DNA of 64,000 bases from contig NZ_QXXA01000012.1 in assembly GCF_009911265.1 (NCBI RefSeq), positions 60,997-124,996 on the forward strand, given 5' to 3'. Positions within the stretch are counted from its first letter, which is position 1. Each line of letters begins with the position of its first letter. Positions 56,654-64,000 of the stretch are shown here, one piece after another. A program made the translations under genes and the position numbers. Source of the DNA: Senegalia massiliensis (GTDB taxonomy: Bacteria; Bacillota; Clostridia; Tissierellales; SIT17). Under the pieces are notes generated by a model. The model did not search any database. It was given only the letters and a program-made list of their open reading frames with translations, and had not been told where the DNA came from.

Positions 56654-56929
56654 ATGAGTAAAGAAAATAGCAAAGGTCTTAAAGGTATAACACTTGGCTT
56701 AATCATAGGTGCTGGAGCTGCATTATTATTATCACCTGAAGGTGGAAAAGAAAATAGGGAGAAATTAAAAAAGAATTTAATTAAAGCATCAGATAAATTA
56801 AAAGATATTGCAGAAGGTATAAAAGTTGATGAAAACACAAATTACATTAATGTAGAAAATGACAACATATCAAAAGATGGTAACGTATATGTGAATGAAA
56901 AACATATAGATGATATAGATTTAGATTAA
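56654..56929 (+). CDS. YtxH-domain protein
   Basis: 91 residues from the ATG at 56654, with GGAGAGGTGA upstream. One hydrophobic Gly/Ala-rich segment near the N-terminus (GITLGLIIGAGAALLLSPEG) and the characteristic LLSPEGGKENREKLKK turn mark the YtxH (gas-vesicle GvpP-like) family, general-stress-associated in Bacillus. The C-terminal half is acidic. Its stop lies 17 bp before birA, so they are probably co-transcribed. Confidence 0.85.
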   Translation: MSKENSKGLKGITLGLIIGAGAALLLSPEGGKENREKLKKNLIKASDKLKDIAEGIKVDENTNYINVENDNISKDGNVYVNEKHIDDIDLD

Positions 56930-56946
56930 CATTAATAGGAGAAGAC

Positions 56947-57930
56947 ATGAAAGAAAAAATAGTAAAAATATTAAAACAAAATAAAAACAAATATATTTCT
57001 GGTGAAATTATTAGTGATGAGTTAAATGTTACTAGAACATCAATTTGGAAGTATATATCTGTATTAAGAAAAGAAGGATATGTTATAGATTCTGCATCTA
57101 GGAAAGGATATAAATTGATATCTTACCCAGATGTATTAGATATTGAAGTATTAGAAAGAAAACTTTCAACAAATCATATTGGTAAAACTATTTATTATTA
57201 TGATACAGTAGATTCTACAAATATAAAGGCTAAGAATATAGCTTTAGATGAAAATAATGGAGCTGTTATAATATCAGAAGAGCAAACTAAAGGTAGAGGT
57301 AGACTTGGAAGAGATTGGATATCACCTAAATATAAAGGAGTGTGGATGTCTATAATATTAAAACCTAATATCCCACCTGAAGATGCACCAAAGATTACTC
57401 AAATAGCAGCAGCTGCAGTTTCTAAGTCATTTGATGATCTAGGGATAAAAAATAAAATCAAATGGCCTAATGATATAGTTATTAATAAAAAGAAAGTATG
57501 TGGAATATTAACTGAAATGAGTGGAGAAATTGGAAGATTGAAATATATCGTCATAGGAATAGGGATTAATGCTAATTTAGATGAAAAAGATTTGACTGAT
57601 GATATAAAGGAGATGGCTACTTCAATTAAGATTGAAAATGGATCAATTGTTAATAGAGAAAATTTAATTATAGATATATTAGAAAAATTTGAATATTTAT
57701 ATGAAGATTTTTTAAAAACTAAATCATTAAATAAAACTCTTGATATATGTTCTGAAAAATCAGCCTTATTAGGCAAAATGGTATATTTAGTAAAAGGAGA
57801 AGAAAGGTTTAAGGTAAGAGCTATAGATTTAGATTCAGAAGGTAGGCTTATAGTAGAAGATAAATTAGGAAATAAAGAAACTATAATTTCTGGTGAAATT
57901 TCTATCAGAGGATTAGAGAATTATGTATAA
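56947..57930 (+). CDS. birA: Bifunctional biotin ligase/repressor BirA
   Basis: Ligates biotin to carrier proteins, here presumably MmdC, and as a dimer represses biotin genes. 327 residues: N-terminal winged helix (about 1-62, with LNVTRTSIWKYISVLRKEGY), the biotinyl-AMP loop GRGRLGRDWISP, the central KWPNDIVINKKKVCGILTE and the C-terminal SH3-like domain. The DNA-binding domain makes it the regulatory type. Confidence 0.95.
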   Translation: MKEKIVKILKQNKNKYISGEIISDELNVTRTSIWKYISVLRKEGYVIDSASRKGYKLISYPDVLDIEVLERKLSTNHIGKTIYYYDTVDSTNIKAKNIALDENNGAVIISEEQTKGRGRLGRDWISPKYKGVWMSIILKPNIPPEDAPKITQIAAAAVSKSFDDLGIKNKIKWPNDIVINKKKVCGILTEMSGEIGRLKYIVIGIGINANLDEKDLTDDIKEMATSIKIENGSIVNRENLIIDILEKFEYLYEDFLKTKSLNKTLDICSEKSALLGKMVYLVKGEERFKVRAIDLDSEGRLIVEDKLGNKETIISGEISIRGLENYV

Positions 57931-57959
57931 ATATTTTAATATAAATGTGAAAATTTTAT

Positions 57960-57988
57960 TTGAAAAACAATATAAAACCTGCTAAAAT
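57960..57988 (+). promoter_or_regulatory. Sigma-A promoter of the ECF transporter gene
   Basis: TTGAAA (57960-57965), a 17-bp spacer and TAAAAT (57983-57988). It leaves a leader of about 65 nt with two small hairpins: TGTAG/CTACA (57994-58011) and CTAGT/ACTAG (58022-58042). Confidence 0.6.
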
Positions 57989-58059
57989 AGTTTTGTAGCT
58001 AGCAACCTACACATAATACGACTAGTATCTTTAAAAGAACTAGAGCGGAGGGGAAAAAT

Positions 58060-58827
58060 ATGAATAATAAGAAGATTAAGAAAAAGTCAATGTCTACTCG
58101 AAAATTGACTATTATTGGTATGCTTGGTGGAATTTCTGCAATACTTGGATTAACACCCTTGGGTTTTATACCAATAGGACCAGCAAATGCTACAATAATG
58201 CATATTCCTGTTATAATTGGAGCTATAATTGAAGGGCCAATAGTGGGAGCTTTGGTAGGTTTAATTTTTGGTATATTTAGCATAATAAGAGCAATAACAG
58301 CTCCTACAGTATTATCACCATTGTTTTATAATCCCTTAGTATCTATATTACCGCGTGTACTTATAGGTATAACTGCATATTATTCTTATATTTTATTTAA
58401 AAAGTTAGGGAAAAAACCTTCTAGAATATTGCTTGGCATAATGTGGATAGGAACATTCACATATTTATTATATGATTTATATAATAATTTGATAAATGTA
58501 GATAATATTTTTACTATATCCATAATGTTTAAGTTTATTTTAATATTAATTACTGGTTTAGTAGGATACTTTTTATATAAAAAATTTAAAGAAAATGCAG
58601 TTGAGATAATAATATCTTCTACCGTGGGAACACTTACAAATACATTAGGTGTCTTATTTATGATATATATACTTTATGGAGAGAGATTTGTTAAATTAAC
58701 TGGTGGTGATACAGAATATGTAGGTAAAGCAATACTAGCACTTGGTGTTGCAAATGGAATACCGGAAGTTATAGTTGCAATGATAATAGTAAGTGGAGTA
58801 ATAATAGGTTTAAAGAAAAAAGCTTAA
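58060..58827 (+). CDS. ECF transporter S-component, possibly pantothenate
   Basis: Substrate-capture membrane protein of an energy-coupling-factor vitamin importer. 255 residues; about six or more segments begin after a basic tail. The family stretch [20 protein letters not shown] and [20 protein letters not shown] are visible. No ATPases or T-component are nearby, as expected for group II ECF systems. Substrate: the next gene, 14 bp away, is pantothenate kinase, and birA is upstream, so pantothenate is the better guess and biotin a second. It is longer than many S-components (about 190 residues). Confidence 0.8.
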   Translation: MNNKKIKKKSMSTRKLTIIGMLGGISAILGLTPLGFIPIGPANATIMHIPVIIGAIIEGPIVGALVGLIFGIFSIIRAITAPTVLSPLFYNPLVSILPRVLIGITAYYSYILFKKLGKKPSRILLGIMWIGTFTYLLYDLYNNLINVDNIFTISIMFKFILILITGLVGYFLYKKFKENAVEIIISSTVGTLTNTLGVLFMIYILYGERFVKLTGGDTEYVGKAILALGVANGIPEVIVAMIIVSGVIIGLKKKA

Positions 58828-58841
58828 GAGAAGGTGAAATA

Positions 58842-59609
58842 TTGGTTTTAGTAATAGACGTAGGTAATACAAATACAGTACTTGGAATATATGAAGGAGA
58901 AGAACTTTTAAAATATTGGAGAATTTCTACAGATAAGAATAAAACTTCAGATGAATATGGAATGCTTATAGATAGACTTTTTAGTTATAATGGTTATAAG
59001 TTAACTGAAGTAGAATCAGTAATAATTTCTTCAGTTGTACCACCTCTAATGTATTCTTTACAAGCAATGAGCATAAAATATTGTAACAAAGAAGCATTAG
59101 TGATAGGCCCAGGAATAAAAACAGGAATGAATATTATATATGATAATCCTAGAGAAGTAGGAGCAGATAGAATAGTAAATGCAGTTTCTGCATACAGGAA
59201 ATATGGAGGACCTGTTATAATAGTTGATTTTGGTACTGCTACTACATTTTGTGCAGTATCAGAAAATGGTGACTACTTAGGAGGAGTTATTTCTCCAGGG
59301 ATAAAAATATCATCAGAAGCTTTATTTTTAAGAGCAGCTAAACTACCTAAGGTAGAACTTTCAAAACCTGAAAAAGTAATATGTAGAAACACAGTAAATA
59401 GTATGCAATCTGGTATAATATTTGGTTATGTAGGATTAGTTGATTATTTAATTGATAGAATGAAAAGGGAACTAAATTTGGAAAATGCTAAGGTTATCGC
59501 TACTGGTGGATTATCAACACTTATAGCAGAAGAATCTAAAAACATAGATAGAGTTGACAAGCTTCTCACATTAGAAGGCCTAAGAATGATTCATGAGATA
59601 AATAAATAA
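58842..59609 (+). CDS. coaX: Type III pantothenate kinase CoaX
   Basis: First step of CoA synthesis. 255 residues, TTG start behind GAGAAGGTGA. The ATP-binding motif [15 protein letters not shown] opens the protein, [12 protein letters not shown] is the pantothenate region, and [16 protein letters not shown] plus [20 protein letters not shown] complete the ASKHA fold. Follows ftsH directly in Bacillus; here it is displaced by the propionate module and birA. Confidence 0.95.
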   Translation: MVLVIDVGNTNTVLGIYEGEELLKYWRISTDKNKTSDEYGMLIDRLFSYNGYKLTEVESVIISSVVPPLMYSLQAMSIKYCNKEALVIGPGIKTGMNIIYDNPREVGADRIVNAVSAYRKYGGPVIIVDFGTATTFCAVSENGDYLGGVISPGIKISSEALFLRAAKLPKVELSKPEKVICRNTVNSMQSGIIFGYVGLVDYLIDRMKRELNLENAKVIATGGLSTLIAEESKNIDRVDKLLTLEGLRMIHEINK

Positions 59610-59615
59610 AATGAT

Positions 59616-59646
59616 AGCTCAGCGTAAGCTGAGTTTATTATTTTTA
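59616..59646 (+). terminator. Terminator after coaX
   Basis: CTCAGC / GCTGAG stem with a GTAA loop, extended by G-U and A-T, then TTATTATTTTT. Confidence 0.7.
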
Positions 59647-59662
59647 GATTTGAGGTGAAGGT

Positions 59663-60634
59663 TTGAAGATAGGAAATATAGATATTAAAAATAATGTTGC
59701 ACTTGCTCCTATGGCAGGAGTTACTGATTTGTCTTTTCGTTTATTATGTAAAGAGCAGAATGTAGGGCTTATATATACTGAAATGGTAAGTGCTAAAGGT
59801 TTATATTATGGTGATAAAAAAACAGAAGAACTTATGAAAATAAAGCAAGAAGAAAGACCAGTATCTCTTCAAATATTTGGTTCAGATCCAAATATAATGG
59901 CAAAAGTAGTAAAAGAAAAATTAAATTATAAAGATGATTTTGATATATTAGATATAAATATGGGTTGTCCTACACCTAAAATCGTAAAAAATGGTGATGG
60001 CAGTGCATTAATGAAAAACCCCAAACTTATAGGAAAAATAGTTTCAGAAGTTGTAAAGGCGTCAAATAAACCTGTTACTGTAAAAATAAGAAAGGGTTGG
60101 GATCATAATAAGATAAATGCAGTAGAAGTTGCTAAAATTATAGAAGATAGTGGTGCAAGTTTACTTGCTATACATGGACGAACAAGAGAAGAATTTTATT
60201 CGGGAAAAGCTGATTGGGGTATTATAAAAAATGTAAAGGAAGCTATAGAAATACCTGTACTAGGTAATGGCGATATATTTTCTCCATTGGATGCAAAAGA
60301 AATGTTAGAATATACAAATTGTGATGGAGTTATGATAGGAAGAGGTGCAAGGGGAAATCCGTGGATATTTAATAGAACATTAAAATTATTAAGTGAAGGA
60401 ATATTACCATCAGAGCCTACTAATAGAGAAAAGATAAATATGTGTATAAAACACTTAGAGTTATTAGTACATTACAAAGGTGAACAAATTGCAGTGAAAG
60501 ATATAAGAAAGCATATAGGTTGGTATACAAAAGGGATGCATAATTCTTCAGCTATACGTGGTCAATCAAATAAATTCAATAACAAAGAAAAAATAATTTA
60601 TCTATTAAACGAATATATAGATTCCATAGAATAG
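59663..60634 (+). CDS. dusB: tRNA-dihydrouridine synthase DusB
   Basis: Flavoenzyme reducing uridines in the tRNA D-loop. 323 residues, TTG start behind TGAGGTGAAGG. FMN-barrel signatures: NVALAPMAGVTDLSFRLLC, DINMGCPTPKIVKNGDGSAL with the catalytic Cys, AIHGRTREEFYSG and GVMIGRGARGNPWIF. Precedes greA and lysS, separated by the unknown gene at 60700. Confidence 0.94.
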   Translation: MKIGNIDIKNNVALAPMAGVTDLSFRLLCKEQNVGLIYTEMVSAKGLYYGDKKTEELMKIKQEERPVSLQIFGSDPNIMAKVVKEKLNYKDDFDILDINMGCPTPKIVKNGDGSALMKNPKLIGKIVSEVVKASNKPVTVKIRKGWDHNKINAVEVAKIIEDSGASLLAIHGRTREEFYSGKADWGIIKNVKEAIEIPVLGNGDIFSPLDAKEMLEYTNCDGVMIGRGARGNPWIFNRTLKLLSEGILPSEPTNREKINMCIKHLELLVHYKGEQIAVKDIRKHIGWYTKGMHNSSAIRGQSNKFNNKEKIIYLLNEYIDSIE

Positions 60635-60699
60635 TTATATAAAAGCATTCATATAATACCTTAGAGATAATAATAACTTTATCATAGGAGGTGAAAGGT

Positions 60700-61599
60700 A
60701 TGGATGTTTTTCTTTATATATTAAATAGTGATAGTTATATAGAAGAACTAAAAGAACAAAAAAAATATAAGTTTATTCCAAAATTCTTTTTAAAAAAGAT
60801 AGATGTTTTTTCAAGAGAAAAAATTATAGAAAAATTTAAGTTTAATAATAATATAGTAGGCTATAATATAGGGTTAACTGCTTTAGAAAATATATCTGAA
60901 GAAAAAATTATACAAAAAATAGAAAATTTAATAAAAAGAAATTTAATAGAGGATACTATTAGCACAATAATATTTGAAAATGGTTCTAATTATTCATTGG
61001 AAGATAAACTTATCAAAAAGAATATTTTAAAAAGTAATAATGGTTCTAAAAATGCTAAATTACAAATTATTCCACATATAATTAAAAATATGGCTAATAA
61101 ATTTTATCAATTGGAAAAAGATCTAGAACTGTTAATTATATATAAAGATGAAGGTGATTTGAAACAATTAATAAAAAAAACACCATTTAGCATAAAAAAT
61201 ATTTATATATATAGTCAAAATGAAATCAGTTCAATTAAAATTGCAGAAGATGTATTAAAGAATACAGGTTTATCACTGGGAATAATAAAAGATATAAAAA
61301 AAGTAGAAAGATTTGATATAATAATTAACTTTAAGGATGATACAGATTTTATAAATTGGGTAAAAGAAAAAAGTGTGATTTTTAATATATATAATAATAT
61401 TTGTTATAATGAAAGTAAATCTATTATAGTAGAAGACTTTATTTTTAATAGTAGTAATAATTTTAATTTTAAATCTAATATTCCATCCTCTATTTATAAA
61501 TATAATCATGGGTTTAGAATGAAAGATTTTGTTAAGGTAAAAGTTAACAATGATATTGTTAATAAAGAAGAATTTTATAAGCTTGTTAATTGTTCTTGA
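60700..61599 (+). CDS. Unknown 299-residue protein
   Basis: I do not recognise this protein. The ATG at 60700 has TAGGAGGTG upstream; the GTG at 60691 overlaps that site. It is soluble (no membrane segment), Lys/Ile/Asn-rich, and appears to have an N-terminal module (about 1-115, with NIVGYNIGLTALENISEEK) and an alpha/beta-looking central part (about 125-215, LELLIIYKDEGDLKQLIKKT). A C-terminal piece ends in GFRMKDFVKVKVNN. Its placement between dusB and greA suggests a conserved clostridial gene, but no catalytic motif is evident. Confidence 0.78.
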   Translation: MDVFLYILNSDSYIEELKEQKKYKFIPKFFLKKIDVFSREKIIEKFKFNNNIVGYNIGLTALENISEEKIIQKIENLIKRNLIEDTISTIIFENGSNYSLEDKLIKKNILKSNNGSKNAKLQIIPHIIKNMANKFYQLEKDLELLIIYKDEGDLKQLIKKTPFSIKNIYIYSQNEISSIKIAEDVLKNTGLSLGIIKDIKKVERFDIIINFKDDTDFINWVKEKSVIFNIYNNICYNESKSIIVEDFIFNSSNNFNFKSNIPSSIYKYNHGFRMKDFVKVKVNNDIVNKEEFYKLVNCS

Positions 61600-61686
61600 C
61601 ATTATTACTAGTCTAAATTATAATATTGAACATATATGTAAAACTAATAGGGGAAATTTTAAATTAAAGAAAGTGAGAGGGATTTA

Positions 61687-62166
61687 ATGGCACAAAATAA
61701 AAAGGTAGTATTGACAGTAGAGGGACTTAAAAAAATTGAATCAGAACTGGAACAATTAAAAACAGTTAGACGTAAAGAAGTAGCAGGAAGAATAAAAACA
61801 GCCATAGCTTTTGGAGATTTAAGTGAGAATTCAGAATATGATGAAGCAAAAAATGAACAAGCTCAAGTTGAAGAAAGAATATTTAAGCTAGAAAATATGG
61901 TTAGAAATGCAGAAATAATAGATGATGAAGATATATCTTTAGAAGTTATAAGTGTAGGCTCAAAAGTTAAGGTATTAGATATGGAATTTGATGAAGAGGT
62001 TGTTTATTCCATAGTAGGGTCAGCTGAAGCAGATCCTTATGATGGGAAAATATCAAATGAATCCCCGGTTGGAGATGCATTACTTGGAAAAGAGGTAGGA
62101 GAAGTAGTTGAAGTTCAAGTTCCAGATGGTATCATAAAATATAAAGTATTAGAAATAAGTAGATAA
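61687..62166 (+). CDS. greA: Transcription elongation factor GreA
   Basis: Stimulates RNA polymerase to cleave backtracked transcripts. 159 residues. The N-terminal coiled coil carries the tip acidic pair in [18 protein letters not shown]; the C-terminal FKBP-like domain includes [19 protein letters not shown] and [27 protein letters not shown] precedes the ATG. One base separates its stop from the first ATG of the next frame. Confidence 0.96.
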   Translation: MAQNKKVVLTVEGLKKIESELEQLKTVRRKEVAGRIKTAIAFGDLSENSEYDEAKNEQAQVEERIFKLENMVRNAEIIDDEDISLEVISVGSKVKVLDMEFDEEVVYSIVGSAEADPYDGKISNESPVGDALLGKEVGEVVEVQVPDGIIKYKVLEISR

Positions 62167-62185
62167 AATGGAGGTATCGCCTAAG

Positions 62186-63661
62186 ATGAGTAATGAAGAA
62201 AATAACTTAAGTGAATTGTTGCAGATAAGAAGAGAGAAATTAGAAAAACTGAAAGAAATGGGAAAAGATCCATTTAAAATTGAAAAATATGAACCTACTC
62301 ATCATAGTAAGGATATCATAGATAATTATGATGATATTGAAGGTGAATCTGTAACTATAGCTGGAAGGATAATGGCTAAAAGAGGTCAAGGAAAAGTAGG
62401 ATTTTATGATGTTCAAGATAGTAAAGGAAGAATACAGGTATTTGCTAAGAAAAATCTCTTAGGAGAAGAAGAATATGAATTATTAAAAACCTATGATATA
62501 GGAGATATAATAGGTATTGATGGAGAAGTATTTAAAACTAAGATGGGGGAGGTTTCTATTAGAGCAAAAAAAATAGATTTACTTTCTAAGTCTCTTCAAA
62601 TCTTACCTGATAAGTGGCATGGTCTTAAAGATCCAGATTTAAGATATAGAATGAGGTACACTGATTTAATAGTTAATCCAGATGTAAAAGAGACATTTGT
62701 TCTTAGGTCAAAAATACTTAAAGCTGTAAAAGAATATTTAGATAATAGAGGATATTTAGAAGTGGAAACTCCTATACTTAATACCATAGCAGGTGGTGCA
62801 GTAGCAAGACCTTTTATTACTCATCATAATACTTTGGATATTGATATGTATTTAAGGATAGCTAATGAGTTATATCTTAAAAGATTAATCGTAGGTGGAT
62901 TTGATAAAGTATATGAAATGGGGAGAATGTTTAGAAATGAAGGAATGAGTATGAAACATAACCCAGAGTATACTGCTATAGAATTATATGAAGCATATGC
63001 AGATTATAATGATATGATGGAAATTACTGAAAATGTTGTAGCTTATGCTGCAAAAAAAGCTTTAGGAACTACTGAAATAGAATATCAAGGTAAAAAATTA
63101 GATTTAACTCCACCTTGGAAAAGATTATCTATGCAAGATGCAGTAAAAGAATACACAGGTATAGATTTCGATGAAATTAATACAGATGAAGAAGCATTAA
63201 AAATAGGTAAAGAAAAAGGGATAGAAATAAAGTCAGGTATGACTAGAGGACATATTATAAATGAGTTATTTGAAGAATATTGTGAAGAACATTTGATTCA
63301 ACCAACATTTATAACTCATCATCCTGTAGAAGTATCACCTCTTGCAAAGAGAAATCCTGAAGATCCAAGAATTACAAATAGATTTGAAGCTTTTATAAAT
63401 ACTTGGGAGATAGCAAATGCATTCTCTGAACTTAATGATCCAATAGATCAAAGAGAAAGATTTGAAGCTCAATTAAAACAAAGAGAAGCTGGAGACGAAG
63501 AAGCTCATATGATGGATACAGACTTCATAAATGCCTTAGAAGTAGGGCTACCTCCTACTGGTGGGCTTGGAATAGGTATAGATAGACTTATTATGATATT
63601 AACTAACAAGTCTTCTATAAGAGATGTACTACTATTCCCTACAATGAAACCAATAGAATAG
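62186..63661 (+). CDS. lysS: Lysyl-tRNA synthetase, class II
   Basis: Charges tRNA-Lys. The ATG at 62186 gives [19 protein letters not shown], the usual N-terminus; an in-frame ATG at 62168 sits on the GGAGG and would add six residues. 491 residues: anticodon-binding OB fold (about 55-155), motif 1 around LEVETPILN, motif 2 [20 protein letters not shown] and motif 3 [13 protein letters not shown]. Ordering greA-lysS-rRNA operon is common in clostridia. Confidence 0.96.
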   Translation: MSNEENNLSELLQIRREKLEKLKEMGKDPFKIEKYEPTHHSKDIIDNYDDIEGESVTIAGRIMAKRGQGKVGFYDVQDSKGRIQVFAKKNLLGEEEYELLKTYDIGDIIGIDGEVFKTKMGEVSIRAKKIDLLSKSLQILPDKWHGLKDPDLRYRMRYTDLIVNPDVKETFVLRSKILKAVKEYLDNRGYLEVETPILNTIAGGAVARPFITHHNTLDIDMYLRIANELYLKRLIVGGFDKVYEMGRMFRNEGMSMKHNPEYTAIELYEAYADYNDMMEITENVVAYAAKKALGTTEIEYQGKKLDLTPPWKRLSMQDAVKEYTGIDFDEINTDEEALKIGKEKGIEIKSGMTRGHIINELFEEYCEEHLIQPTFITHHPVEVSPLAKRNPEDPRITNRFEAFINTWEIANAFSELNDPIDQRERFEAQLKQREAGDEEAHMMDTDFINALEVGLPPTGGLGIGIDRLIMILTNKSSIRDVLLFPTMKPIE

Positions 63662-63682
63662 ATTAAATTATAATGTTTAAAT

Positions 63683-63720
63683 ACAAAATAAAACTGATAT
63701 CAGTTTTATTTTGTGTTTTT
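63683..63720 (+). terminator. Terminator after lysS
   Basis: Perfect 16-bp arms (ACAAAATAAAACTGAT and complement) followed by GTTTTT. Confidence 0.9.
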
Positions 63721-63781
63721 ATGTTTAGAGATATGATGGATGGGTAAATAATAAAGTACAGCAGATAAATAAAAAATATCC

Positions 63782-63810
63782 TTGACAAGTATATATATAT
63801 TTGATATAGT
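63782..63810 (+). promoter_or_regulatory. rRNA operon promoter P1
   Basis: TTGACA, a 17-bp spacer and TATAGT. It is followed by ACTAAGAGTCG, nearly the same as after P2, so the promoter unit is duplicated. Confidence 0.85.
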
Positions 63811-63879
63811 ACTAAGAGTCGTCAGGAAAGCTTGTCTTTCTAAGTGAAAAAAGAATTTAAAAGGAAATGAAAAAAGTTC

Positions 63880-63908
63880 TTGACAAGTTACTTAAAACCT
63901 GATATAGT
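63880..63908 (+). promoter_or_regulatory. rRNA operon promoter P2
   Basis: TTGACA, a 17-bp spacer and TATAGT, followed by ATTAAGAGTCG. The repeat distance from P1 is 98 bp. Confidence 0.88.
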
Positions 63909-63914
63909 ATTAAG

Positions 63915-64000
63915 AGTCGCTAACAAACAGCGACAATGAATTGGTCTTTGAAAATTGAACAGTGTAGATAACAACAACTTATAAGTTGTAAAATTATAAA
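63915..64000 (+). other. 5' leader of an rRNA operon
   Basis: The leader starts with a hairpin GTCGCT / AGCGAC (63916-63934) and contains the antitermination boxA-like TCTTTGAAAA within TTGGTCTTTGAAAATTGAAC (63941-63960), the usual Firmicute rRNA leader word. The 16S gene is expected within a few hundred bases beyond the window. Confidence 0.85.

Noticed and set aside
57994..58042. Known preQ1 or THF riboswitch before the ECF gene
   Set aside because: Stem and loop words do not match either consensus; only a general pseudoknot possibility remains.
1..64000. CRISPR arrays, tRNA genes, prophage or intact transposase genes
   Set aside because: No regularly spaced repeats, cloverleaf-like sequences, phage structural genes or transposase ORFs were seen on either strand.

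Overview
The window reads as about 64 kb of chromosome from a low-GC, anaerobic, endospore-forming Firmicute, most like the Clostridia/Tissierellia. The evidence is strong AT bias, frequent TTG and GTG starts behind strong Shine-Dalgarno sites, sporulation genes (spoVG, spoVT, cwlD, yabP, yabQ, spoIIE), and fermentative CoA-ester enzymes. The genus cannot be fixed from this sequence alone. Nearly every gene is on the + strand; murC is the only clear minus-strand gene.

Region 1 (1-12354) is a catabolic island. It starts inside a thiolase, followed by a small unknown protein and a PAS-AAA-Fis sigma-54 activator. Then come a LivHMGF plus binding-protein ABC importer, an alpha/beta hydrolase, a ketoacyl-synthase-III-like enzyme, a 4-hydroxybutyrate-type CoA-transferase and a second alpha/beta hydrolase. 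Both the importer operon and the synthase operon are preceded by a -24/-12 promoter. Each promoter carries the same pair of upstream dyads (TGTAT-N7-ATACA, then TGTTT-N7-ATACA 34-35 bp further on) at almost the same distance. This looks like one activator controlling uptake and breakdown of an unidentified acyl or amino compound, and it is the best candidate for an undescribed system.

Region 2 (12534-45699) is the conserved block familiar from Bacillus: purR-spoVG-glmU-prs-pth-mfd-(prsA-like)-spoVT-MurJ/SpoVB-like-mazG-hup-rqcP-yabP-yabQ-divIC-yabR-spoIIE-yabS-yabT-tilS-hpt-ftsH. An LCP protein and a divergent murC lie in front. The block is interrupted between hup and rqcP by a two-component system with an unknown exported protein, cwlD, and an ABC exporter with two permeases. 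The promoters of spoVG (sigma-H type) and spoIIE (21-bp spacer with 0A boxes) look like classic sporulation promoters.

Region 3 (45700-56518) separates ftsH from the usual downstream genes. It opens with a 436-bp gap holding two 0A-like boxes, a perfect sigma-H-type promoter, a sigma-A promoter and a terminator, but no convincing ORF. A complete succinate-to-propionate module follows: DUF3870, succinate CoA-transferase, two-subunit methylmalonyl-CoA mutase, MeaB, epimerase, the sodium-pumping methylmalonyl-CoA decarboxylase (MmdA, OadG-like, biotin carrier, MmdB), and a MatC-like carrier.

Region 4 (56600-64000) returns to housekeeping: YtxH protein, birA, an ECF S-component next to coaX, dusB, an unknown protein, greA and lysS. 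It ends in tandem rRNA promoters and the boxA leader of an rRNA operon whose 16S gene should start just beyond the window.
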